This document shows, in pieces, positions 51,852 through 62,229 of a stretch of 64,000 nt of DNA (position 1 is the stretch's first letter; every line of letters begins with the position of its first letter). The notes under the pieces are model-generated. The model did not search any database. It worked only from the letters and a program-made list of their open reading frames with translations, and had not been told where the DNA came from. The translations under genes were made by a program, and so were the position numbers. The stretch comes from Beaufortia kweichowensis (Eukaryota > Chordata > Actinopteri > Cypriniformes > Gastromyzontidae): the NCBI GenBank assembly GCA_019155185.1, contig CM032801.1, forward strand, positions 5,943,351-6,007,350, given 5' to 3'.

Positions 51852-52283
51852 ATGTTCTTAAATACATTTTCCAAATATATGACTTTTTGCATTAACTTTA
51901 CATTATATTTTTTATTGTTCAAATGCGTCACATTATGGATAACATCCAGGTGCATCCTGCCTTTATCTTTTGTATTATTTAATCCAACTTTTGTGGTAAC
52001 TTGTCTTGCTAAACGGAAACCACAAATTCATTTCTTTGTTTAGGGAAACGAGGCAAACATAACTGATCTTATAATGTTTTTTTAATGAAGAGCACTGTTA
52101 AAGAAAAGTCAGTGTAAGAAAGACATAGGAAGGGATGTGATGAATGAGGGGCATCATAAAGGTATTGTGTTTCCACCCTGTTCTTAAACAACAGTCTCCC
52201 CTGTTGACAAATCAAATCCATCCCTGGCCTGCCCAGTTTGTCTTAACCTGTGTTTCAAAACCCGCATCATTTAAACAGGCAAC
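51852..52283. repeat. Tandem duplication, copy 1 (432 bp)
   Basis: Head-to-tail duplicate of 52284-52817. The first 240 bp are the same except for one base (GAAACGAGG here, GAAACAAGG in copy 2), and the translations of the open frame in each are identical over 63 codons. The frame has no known domain and lies in AT-rich DNA, so I do not call it a gene. Confidence 0.92.
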
Positions 52284-52817
52284 ATGTTCTTAAATACATT
52301 TTCCAAATATATGACTTTTTGCATTAACTTTACATTATATTTTTTATTGTTCAAATGCGTCACATTATGGATAACATCCAGGTGCATCCTGCCTTTATCT
52401 TTTGTATTATTTAATCCAACTTTTGTGGTAACTTGTCTTGCTAAACGGAAACCACAAATTCATTTCTTTGTTTAGGGAAACAAGGCAAACATAACTGATC
52501 TTATAATGTTTTTTTAATGAAGAGAAAAGTCAGTGTAAGAAAGTCAGAAAAGTCAGTGTAAGAATGTCTTTCTTTTTAAAGAAAAGTCAGTGTAAGAAAG
52601 ACATAGGAAGGGATGTGATGAATGAGGGGCATCATAAAGGTATTGTGTTTCCACCCTGTCTCGCCCAGCCGACGGCACAGCGTTGATGAGTCTCCCCCCT
52701 GTGGGCGGCAGGGGGCTAAAGTTTCTACCCCTGACAAATGACGACACATCCATCCCTGGCCTGCCCAGTTTGTCTTAACCTGTGTTTCAAAACCCGCATC
52801 ATTTAAACAGGCAACAT
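52284..52817. repeat. Tandem duplication, copy 2 (534 bp, with internal changes)
   Basis: Matches copy 1 at both ends. Inside it has an expansion of the unit AAAAGTCAGTGTAAGAA (three occurrences between about 52524 and 52600) and a GC-rich stretch at 52659-52735 (GCCGACGGCACAGCGTTGAT...GGGCGGCAGGGGGC) where copy 1 has an unrelated short sequence. The outer parts are too similar for an old event. Confidence 0.92.
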
Positions 52818-52929
52818 AATAGAAACAAAAGAACGCTTCTAACTGCTGAAATAAACAAGAAAAATACCAATAGTTTCCATAACAAATACCATCATGAACT
52901 ATTAGCTTTTTACTGTTAAAACCATTGCA

Positions 52930-53130
52930 AAGTTACTTTATATAGTGTGTTGTATTTTTCCAGTAGAATTTAATGGTGTTCTATTGGGTCCCATCCACCA
53001 GATTAATAACATCCCACCAATAGAACTCAACACATTACCAGTAGAGACCTCTAGAAACCATATAGCTTCCATTAAAACCATTACAATTTCCATTATAGCC
53101 ATTAAAATTTCTATGATGGTTTCTATTGTT
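52930..53130. repeat. CCATTA-rich repeat-like segment
   Basis: Four CCATTA units within 40 bp (53068-53105), with related AATGGT/CCAATAG phrases nearby, including inverted ones. Probably a degraded element; both strands have frames without meaning. Confidence 0.4.
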
Positions 53131-54488
53131 TTTGTCAGACGGGCCATTTTATTTCTTTCCAACCAACACTGTTAGATACAGGATTCTCACATCACATGAC
53201 CTCCAGTCATTTGTGATTTTAAAATCCAAAAATACTTTTAAATATCACCCCACACAAAAAACTATTTCTGGAATATTTAAGAATATGCAAAGTAATACCA
53301 AACAAAAACACATTCACTAGAGAAACATCATAAACTTTTTATTTTTAATTTCTCTATTCTCCATTTTAAGATTAACATCTAAACTGTGAATACAGCAGCA
53401 ATTCAGCATGACAGAAAATTACTAAGTGAAGCTGATGGCTGCTGAACTCAAGTTCTTACACATCTGAAGACATGAGCAAGTATGAGCTGGATAAACAGGT
53501 TAAGACATCTGTCAGCAGATTGAAATGCCTCCCGAGGGACATAACTTTACTAATGAGCCCACTTCTGCATGGATGTTATATGTGTATAGCATGTAGACGT
53601 AACAAAAGCCAGCTGGTTTATGAAAAGCTGTGCAGTGGTTCAATCTGTTTTATAGCCTTTGCTACAATTATTAAAATTATTTTCTACTTTATATACATGT
53701 AAAAAAACAAATGCTGGAATCCTGATCTTCTTTCCAGTTCTTGAAGTTATAAACAGTTATTTATATTCAGGCTCTCCAGACTGTAGGAGACACACAGTAA
53801 TGCTTCAGCGGGAGTGAGTTTGTTTGTTTATTGGAAATACAAATGGTTGCGTGATGCATCCTGTAAAAGCACCATTGAGAAAATTAAGCTCTTGGAATAA
53901 GGAAAGCTTTTCTACTGAATGATGTGAACAGGGATGCTTAAGTCACTTTCGTCATTTAGATTCATCAAGAAACAAAAACTTCCTTACTCAAAGAATTCAT
54001 ATTTTCCTTTTTCTCTGAGCTTGCAGGAACATGTTACTGGTGTGGAGACAAGACTCCATTCTTACCAGTGCAAATAAGGGCAGTTATATAACATATGATA
54101 TACAGTATGTTACATTACAATTAAGCATTAAGAAGTTGCATAACGGCATGTTTCCAAACCAATGAGTTACTAGTTGAGCTTTAGAAATATTCAATGTACG
54201 AATACAGTAAAGATGGATTCGTCATGACTCTCTAATCCAGTACATTTTTTCATTACAAATACACATCTGAGAGAAAAGGAAAATTAAGCAAGCACACATG
54301 CTGGCATGACTCTATGACTAAAGCATATCTGACCTGTTAGTTTAAGAGCCCATTTTTTGTTGTTGTTTATTTCTAGGTTTAAATAAAACATGAAGAGCGA
54401 TGAAAAGGAGTTAAAATCGAAGCTTTTGTTGTCTCAATATTTTTTGAGTTGCAACTTCTCTTCATGATCACACTTTTATATTTCATTA

Positions 54489-54682
54489 CAATGTAAAACA
54501 ATCTTTGCTGCCTTAAATTTCAAGTCTAGTCAACTTGGCTTAACAAGTCATTTGAAAATTTTACATTATTTCAACTTTACATTATTGTTTAATGTAATTT
54601 GATGAGTTGAAATAATGTAAAAACTGTTTAAATGACTTGTAAAGCCAAGTTGATTAGACATCTTCAATTTTTTTACAGTGTA
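54489..54682. mobile_element. Palindromic MITE with about 55-bp arms
   Basis: Left arm TCTAGTCAACTTGGCTTAAC and onward to TTACATTATTTCAACT (54525-54576). The right arm (54604-54659) is its reverse complement with few mismatches. The outer ends are CAATGTAAAA and, in reverse, CACTGTAAAA. It would fold into a long hairpin. No coding capacity. Confidence 0.85.
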
Positions 54683-55429
54683 CATTTGATAATTTGTCCA
54701 CACTGGTCTAGATGTTAACCTGAATGACTATGACTTTAATAATTCAACATAATTAAAACAGACAACCTAACATCTTTTCTGATCTGTTTGGCAGGGTCGT
54801 AACATTCGGATAAACCTTAAACTGGATAACTGTGGCCTTGCACAATTACAAGATTAAATGCCGTTTATACAATCTGGGCAACAAATGACTCACAAAATCA
54901 CAAGTTTGCACTTCTGGGTTTTGTCGGAAGAGAGAAGGGCTGGGTAAGTGGATTGTCTTTTCATTTGTGTGCACATATGTGCTGGTAAATCTTGGGAAAT
55001 GACAAACCATCCTGAAGGCTTCCTGTGTATTTGTGTAAAAGATGTAAATAGTGAAAACCTCTCAGATATGTTTCAAGAGTGAAGGATGCATATTTCCCAG
55101 TTTTTCCCAGAATTAAAGGGTTTTTAACATTGCAAACAGTCTGTCTGGGTTTGCATTTGTCCTTTATTGAGTTTTTGGGGGAAATCTGTGGAATGACTTT
55201 AAACAAAATGTGTTGTTGCAGCGTATGGTACTACACTTTCCTTTAATTATCCTTTCTGCAATTAATAATTAATAACTTTACAAGGTAGATAACAAAAAGA
55301 TCCTGATCTAGAAAAATCAGATTACATGTATTTGAGACGGATGTTAATACTAGGTGTAAACAGGGCCAGCGTGTACTATGACTGTGAGAGTTTTGTTCTT
55401 ATGACCATAATTTGACAGTGATACCTGGA

Positions 55430-55700
55430 TCTTGATTGCAGGTGTAACTCTTCTCCTGGTTTAGAGCAATCTGTGTCACCATTCACTGAATGAAAAGCTG
55501 AAACCAGATACAGAGGGAGTTATTGCTGGTGCTGGATTGCAGTACTGACCTTGGATCAGTTCAGGTTACAATCTATCCTCCCTGTTTGGCACTGGGTCTT
55601 ATCAGCAGATATTGAATGCCAGGGAAACCCTGCTTGTCTTGTGGGGTGAGAATCTTCTCTGCTATTGTTGGAGGAATTACATGTCAGGCCTGAAACCATA
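55430..55700. promoter_or_regulatory. Candidate conserved element in the desert
   Basis: Complex GC-balanced block with CACTGGGTCTTATCAGCAGA (GATA core), GAATGCCAGGGAAACCCTGC, TGCTATTGTTGGAGG and GTGTCACCATTCACTGAATG. Confidence 0.3.
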
Positions 55701-55754
55701 TCACATAAACAGATGTATATATAGTATATGACCTGACCTACATTGAGTCCTAAC

Positions 55755-56000
55755 CTGTAAACTGTCCCCGTTCCTCAGGACGAAAACACTATTTCCCTAT
55801 TTCGTAGAATTTTAATTTAATCATGAAAAACTATAAATGGATGGAAAGGTATACAACTCTTAAGATTAAATATGATACATTACAATTCATAACAATAAAC
55901 AAAAAAAAAAAGAATACTGTTGTAACAAGTTACTGTCATTTATAAAAATACCTAAATACCTAAATTTCTGCAGTGACAGTTGTGAGGTTAATGGTGTTTT
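55755..56000. repeat. Dispersed repeat, copy 2 (with 51121-51470)
   Basis: Same order of matching phrases as copy 1, direct orientation, about 4.6 kb away, with substitutions and small indels. Confidence 0.7.
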
Positions 56001-57299
56001 TTTTTTCTTGCCTATGAATGTAAAAAAAATCTAGATATGAAAAAATGTGTTTAACAGAATGGCAAACTGATTGTTAACTTAATTTAAAAAGGAAACTTTT
56101 AATAAAAAATATTTAATAAACAAAGGGGAGAATCTGTATCATCATACTTTACCCCACTTTAACCATTCATTTTGTAATGTAAAACACATTTGGAAAATCT
56201 AAAATAGTTATATTATAATAGGTACAATTATATAGTTAAATAAAATTATTATATTTAAACATTTTATATTTACATGAACAACCAAAAAATATTTAAACAA
56301 TAAGCATTTAAAACGTATCTAAGAAAAATCTAAAAAAAAATCTAAGAAATGAATTTGATGTCAGTCAATTTTATAAACTTATATCAAATAATATTTAATA
56401 ATAGGTTTTGTTACAGCTGTACGAGCTGCGCCTGATAGAAATAAACTCAAACACGTCTGTAATTACAGGATTGAATGATGGGAAGAGAGTTTCGTTTCAC
56501 TGGGCAGATTCTGTGGTATTCAAAGTTTTATATTGGGTCAAGCTCACTTGAGGAAAGTGATACAGCTGAGAACCCCCGTGGGAGAGATGGTCTTTTGTGT
56601 CTAGCTGAGAGTTGGGGGGTCAAAGCGTGTCCTCAATGAAAGAAACGTGTATGGTTTTACACACCTCATAATAAAAACATACAAAACAAACCAATGTGCC
56701 TCACGGAAAACAGTATCAAATCCTGATGCTTTTTACAGAAAAACAGCCAATTTCTCTTCAGAATGTCAATGAAAAGGCATACAATAGGAATATAAGTATT
56801 GGTGCAATACACCCAGATAAAGAAATAAATGCAAAAAAACCTCCCACCTGTCTGAGGCTTCCAAAATTCATATAGTGTACAGTATTTTTTTCTAGTGAGA
56901 AATAGAAAAACAACACATTTTACTACATTACTTGAAAGAGTAACTTTGATATTATGATGCAATAAAATTTTTGTAAAACACAGCGTCTTGATGCTCATTT
57001 CTTTAGTAAAGCATTAGGCGTTCTGTGCTTGTGCTTTTGAAGGATCTAGATATTTGGGACTGTAGTAACTGAATGTGCAGATTTCAAAGATTGCAGATTT
57101 AGGTTGCAGAAGAACATTATGCTACCATTAGTATGTCAGAAACACTGTATTTTCTTTTCTACCAATTCTGTCTCATTTCACAAGCAATTTGATCTTCAGG
57201 AACGTCTAGAGCCCATTGCAGTATCCTTTATGATCTTCTGAATTATGTCAGTTCATATGAGAAATACTTTATCTGGCAGTGTATGGATGTCAAAAACTG

Positions 57300-57560
57300 T
57301 TAAAGGTCAAAAAACTCAAAGACATTTTTTACTTCAGTACCTCCATTTTGCCCTTTTCACCCTCGAATCTCATGACGACTCGTACCGCACAAATGATCGC
57401 CATTCCCAGAGAGCTCACCGTGGATTCCAGAATGATCAAAATTGAAAGAGAGAAAAAAAAATCAGAAAAATGTACTAAGGAAAGCGTTGTGCAAAACTCA
57501 CCTGCCTGATGCTGACATGTTGCGGACGGTTGCCAGGGTGTTAAGCAGTTACAAGGGCGA
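57300..57560 (-). other. Unusual CpG-containing stretch with a short minus-strand frame
   Basis: On the minus strand a frame reading ILESTVSSLGMAIICAVRVV, then MRFEGEKGKMEVLK and a stop, precedes a donor-like GGTGAG. Just upstream CAGGCAG|GTGAGT follows an ATG. The two donor-like sites and the frame do not join into a sensible gene, because no AG acceptor lies at the right place. The neighbouring GGTTGCCAGGGTGTTAAGCA resembles a common fish repeat. Most likely a repeat remnant. Confidence 0.2.
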
Positions 57561-58129
57561 TCTGGTGGTTAATAGATGTTATGGGTGAGACCAAAAGAGT
57601 TTGAATAGAAAAGCCATGTTTGTCAATTTATCAAAACCACTGCATTAGATTATAAAATATAAAAGGAAATATTTAAAATACAGCACAAGCACACTATTTA
57701 AAAAAAACATTTCACAGAAGAAGTTTGTTTTAACCTTTTTAAAAGAATATATAAGGGCTTAGATTGAGAGTCAAGAGTATTTCTCAGCATTTAAGATTTA
57801 AAAAAATCAATCTTGTGCATCTCGAGACAAAACAATGGCACTGATAAAGTTTTTGATAAGATTTCTCATTGCAAGTTTTTTTTTCAGATAAAACGGCTTA
57901 AACATTTTAGGTCATTATTTCTTTAGCGTTTAGCGTTGACCACATGCAGCTTCACAAACTACTTGATACACAGTTAAAATCTTTATTGTTTGTGCCCGAC
58001 AAATACTCTGAATGTAAAAAATATTATATCTTAAAGTTAGATAATTAGCTGCAATATCTTTGTATTAGTAGCTTGTAGCTAGACTAGTTTTCCAAGCTAC
58101 CTGTGATTTGAAACAGCTTCCACAGCACA

Positions 58130-58340
58130 GAAAAGCAGTCAAGTTACACAGAGACTAGCAGGGAGATTTCTGTGTTTACTGTATACTCCTCTCACACGTC
58201 CCGTCCTGCCCGGCCCACCGCGTTCTCTCCTTCCTGAGCCTGAGGGGGTCCCGCCTGCCGCTCCCGCAGACAGAGAAAGCATTGTTCTTTTTACCTGAGC
58301 AGAGGCTGGCCTGTCTGTCAGACTGAGAAACACAAAGACA
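58130..58340. promoter_or_regulatory. Candidate conserved element with SOX-type site
   Basis: GC-rich core (GTCCCGTCCTGCCCGGCCCA) next to AAAGCATTGTTCTTTTTACC, whose reverse strand reads AGAACAATGC, a SOX9/SOX10-type site. The minus-strand frame across it is driven by GC content and has no domain. Confidence 0.33.
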
Positions 58341-58849
58341 ACTAAATAAAAAGAGAAAGTTAAACAAAACAGAGTTGAAAAAACAGAGGGAATGTTCATA
58401 CAGAGTAAGAACTGAAGTGTCTGAAAATTGGGTTTGTACTTACACCTTATGCTATGTACCATATATTTTATGAAATAAATTTTTTTCAAAGTTAAGACAC
58501 ATACAGAACTAATACTTCTAAAATATATAAGTTAAATATATATATATATATATTTATTATAAGCATCTGCAAAATGCATATATAAAAAATCATAATACCC
58601 AAGTAACTTTTTCAAAGTATACTTTTCTAATACAAAATAAAAGTTTATGATCATGTCTACATGATGGTTCACTTTCATTAAGTAAATGAAGTGTAGTTTT
58701 TCTTCTTTTAGTTTTCTGATCAGTCTTCAAGGTTTTCATTTTGGGATAAAATAAGACCAAAACATTTCTCAACAGTAAGATTTACTCTGGTTGCTTGTAG
58801 TTGTTCAGTTTAAGTCAAACTGCTCCGTGTCTTTTATTAGTTGCTATTT

Positions 58850-59350
58850 ATTTGGCACTCCATCTTTCTACCGTCAGCCAAGACTGAGCTCACGGCAGGC
58901 GTGCGTTTGCATTTCTCGTGCTTCGCCGCCACATTCCGCCGTCTGCAGGACAAAGGTAGCTCTGTTGTTCCAGACACAGCGCCGGCGTGTAAATTGAAGC
59001 ATTGCTGTGGGTTCTGACAGCGTTCGGCTCAATACTCAAAACTCCCCCGTTCTCACCACCTGAAACTTATTAAACATAAATCTGGGCAGCCCCGCTGATG
59101 AAACCCGAAACTCATATTGACTTTAAGGGAGAGCGCTATAAATCTTCAGCTCTCTTTCTTTAACACCCCCCTTCAGTGCATTCCTTCAGTATCCTTACAA
59201 AGCCCGGCCTCAAACTGCATAAGCTTTAAAATTGAAAAACGTCGCAGGCTAAAGTGGTATGACGGGTCTTTGGAAATTGGCGAAAAATAAACAATAGGGG
59301 ACAGAGCTGGCAAAGTTTAAAGGTTGGGTATCGATGCCAACAGACAAACC
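58850..59350. promoter_or_regulatory. Candidate conserved element in the desert
   Basis: Complex block with CGTGCTTCGCCGCCACATTC, AAATCTGGGCAGCCCCGCTG, AACTCATATTGACTTTAAGG, TAAAAAACGTCGCAGG-like AAAACGTCGCAGGC and GAAATTGGCGAAAAATAAAC. High sequence complexity, no coding frame, AT-rich flanks. Confidence 0.38.
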
Positions 59351-59994
59351 CAGAGGAATTGTTTTATTGCTCAGCGGTGCTCCTTTACAGCTTAAGAAAC
59401 TTGTATTGAGTTCTCAGTTATGTTTCCTTTAAGTTGATTTTAAACAGATGGTTTTGGCCCAAAAATAAAACAGACACAAATGAAATTGTTTACATGCAGT
59501 AAGAATATAGTAATTGAAATCTTTGACTTTTGATTGCAAATTTCAGTCTCTAAGATCTCTTCTAAAACACTAAAGATGACATATTAAAACATTTTTTATT
59601 TGTTATCCATCTATCCTTAGTACTAATTAAGAAGCAATTAATTAAAAACCATCTCATTTGATTACTTTTCTTTGCCTAAATGACTTAAATAGTTTTATAA
59701 TGGTTGGTTGGGTCGACAGATTTTTTTGGTTTGGTTTTGTGGCCTAGAGTAGATCTCGCTGTGTTTTGCTGTGAAGTTGGTGAAACTGGACCTTAGGAAA
59801 CATTTGACATTACCTCCCAATCCAGACTTCTGTATTATATCACTAAACCACAAACGTGATGTTTTACTTTTGGTTCTTTGCGAACAGTTTAATTATATCC
59901 GCTATATTTCATTCGCATTGAGCCGTGGGTCATTTCTGAAGCATGAATGGTTTGTACGAGTGAATTATGCTATTATTTGCGGGTACCTCGGCGG

Positions 59995-60200
59995 GTGAAA
60001 CCCCTTCCCCTGTTCTGGAGGCAAAAACCACAAGCAGCTTGGCAATATTCTCCAGACTGACCGTCTCTGTTTTCTCACTGATGGATCATCTTGACTTTGT
60101 TCACCGCATGCTTCTGCTCTTCCAGAGATGATGTGGTTTGTATTGAGAAGACTCGATGACCTTTGCTTGGTGGGAGAAGTCTGGAGCTGGATTGAGGCGC
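59995..60200. promoter_or_regulatory. Candidate conserved element in the desert
   Basis: Complex GC-balanced block with AAAAACCACAAGCAGCTTGG (RUNX core AACCACA), GGCAATATTCTCCAGACTGA and TCACCGCATGCTTCTGC. Confidence 0.3.
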
Positions 60201-61105
60201 ATCTTTATCTATTTACAAAACTGGCAAAATAGACAGAAATTAAATCAAGGAATAAAGGTAGAGCAAATTCGAGGAATAAAACTTGATAGAGCATTGTGGA
60301 TTTAATCCTAAAAAACACATACTGATGAAATGTATTTTTTGAAAGTAAATAGGAAGTATTACTTTCTGTTAGTGCAAGATTAGGTTTCACATGACGGAAG
60401 CAAATAATTCTTTATAATCTGGTTGTGATAGATTTAAGGACAAATCACATATAAGACAAACAAATATAAGGATAAAACAGATGTAAGAAAAACAAACCTG
60501 AAAGCAGCCTGAAAATCTGGCAAGGGCTGCGTTGATAATGAAATACAGAAATCCTGCAAAAAGAGTAACAAAACTAATTAGGATATAATCCAATTTATAA
60601 TCATAGATGACTTCACACATATTTACTTACAGGCAAATGACTTTAATAGCACACAGTTTATATAAATAACAAAAGGAAACAATTAGAAAATCATTTAAAA
60701 GTAAAGTGAATTATCATTAGTAGTCAACAGAGCGCAGAATGCATCAAAAGCATAGCGGTTATAGTTCCACCATACACCACACAGAACTCACAAAACGTTG
60801 AAGTCTGTGTTTGGGTGTGATGCAGGGCCATGTGCCACAGTCGTGACATTGAAAATAGATACTGTAAAAAGAGTGAGAGCCGTGCGAGGGTGCGTGTGGA
60901 GGTGTTATAAACCTGTGCCGTACACAAAGGGCTCACTGTGCAGGGGTGGCCTGCAGGTCAGCCGCTTATGTATACATGCTCCTGCCTGCTGAATTACCCA
61001 ACCATCCGCCCGCAGCTAAAGATTTCATATAAATAAAACCCCAGATGAAGAAAATGTGAGTAGAGGGCACATAAGAGAACATAAACCAAAAAAGAGTGAA
61101 GAAAG

Positions 61106-61310
61106 ATGTTCCAGTGTTCTTAGAAACACACTGAGGGCTGTTTGGAAGAGAAAACAGCAGAATTTAAGGGGTTGTTGATTCCTATTTATGTCTTTTAGGC
61201 TTTTGTAATTCAATTCTGCTAAATAACAGAAATGCAGCGGTTATTTCCTCTGGAGGGGATCTCCTTGGCAGGCTGTTATAGTATGATTATGAAAATGGAA
61301 GAAGAAACTG
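61106..61310. repeat. Duplicated block, copy A
   Basis: Related to 61992-62229 in the same orientation. The core 61212-61272 (61 nt, from AATTCTGCTAAATAACAGAA to GGGATCTCCTTGGCAGG) differs from copy B at one base only, while the surrounding parts have many substitutions and indels. No frame is open in both copies with conserved residues, so it is not an exon pair. Confidence 0.85.
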
Positions 61311-61991
61311 ATATCAGGGTGGATATGGAACATAATTTTCAAACTAACACTAACAAGAAGAACATAAGAGAACGATAAGTTGAATACATTTACATGAAAC
61401 CATACTTTTATATCTTACATACAGAAAGAGTTTTCATTCAAAAAATAGCCTCAGTTTACAGTACATAATGATTCTCTGAAATACTTAGGACTGGTCAATC
61501 ATATCAGCTAAACCGCTGAAAAAAAGACCTCAGTAATACATCATATTCAATTACAGAAGAAATCTAAACAGGTCTCGAACTGTGCTTAGACTTCTCAAGA
61601 TACCAAAGTCTGCAAACAAAACTCAAAGAGGAATAATTATAAATAAATAATTCTCATGAAAATGTATCCACAAATTATTTAAGATATGCTACGCACATTA
61701 ACAGGTCTAAAGTCCAACAGTTTGTCAACAATTAATTTCAGAATTTTAGAAGAGAAAACTAGAAACAAAATCTGTGTATTTTATGTTTATAGTACCTCTT
61801 ACAATGCACATTGTCCCTAATCAGTTTTACAGGAAACATAAAAAATATATACTATATACAAGATAAAATGTAATCCCTCATAACATCTTAGTCAAGGAAG
61901 TCAGTGACAGAATATTTAAGTAAACGAGGAAGAAACTTTAAGAGGAACCAAAGACTCTCTTGGAGAAGATGTTCCTCAATCTTAGTTCACA

Positions 61992-62229
61992 ATGTTCCAG
62001 TGTTTTAGGAACATTCACTCTACAAACATACACTCTAAGAGTTGTTTGGAAGAGAAACAGCAGAATTTAGAGGATGTTTGATTCCTATTTATAATGTCTT
62101 TCAGGCTCTTGTAATAACAATTCTGCTAAATAACAGAAATACAGCGGTTATTTCCTCTGGAGGGGATCTCCTTGGCAGGAAGATGTAGATCGTGACAGTG
62201 TGCTTATGAAAATGAGAAAGAAGAAATGG
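61992..62229. repeat. Duplicated block, copy B
   Basis: Counterpart of copy A, 886 bp downstream. The core is 62119-62179. The flanks also share ATGTTCCAGTGTT, GTTTGGAAGAGAAA and TTGATTCCTATTTAT. Confidence 0.85.

Noticed and set aside
51852..52475. Pair of identical 63-codon frames at 51852-52043 and 52284-52475
   Set aside because: Identity comes from the recent DNA duplication, not from selection on protein. The content is Phe/Leu rich from AT-rich DNA.
52659..52735. GC-rich stretch in copy 2 as a coding exon (minus strand, FSPLPPTGGRLINAV)
   Set aside because: Only short, inside a rearranged duplication, absent from copy 1; no exon boundaries.
57279..57509. Possible minus-strand gene start (ATG, then CAG|GTGAGT) and membrane-like frame near 57.4 kb
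   Set aside because: The pieces cannot be joined by a valid acceptor, and the neighbouring phrase resembles a common fish repeat.
58139..58489. 116-codon minus-strand frame with a hydrophobic segment
   Set aside because: Hydrophobicity comes from AT-rich sequence and the Gly/Arg part from a GC-rich block. No splice partner or known family.
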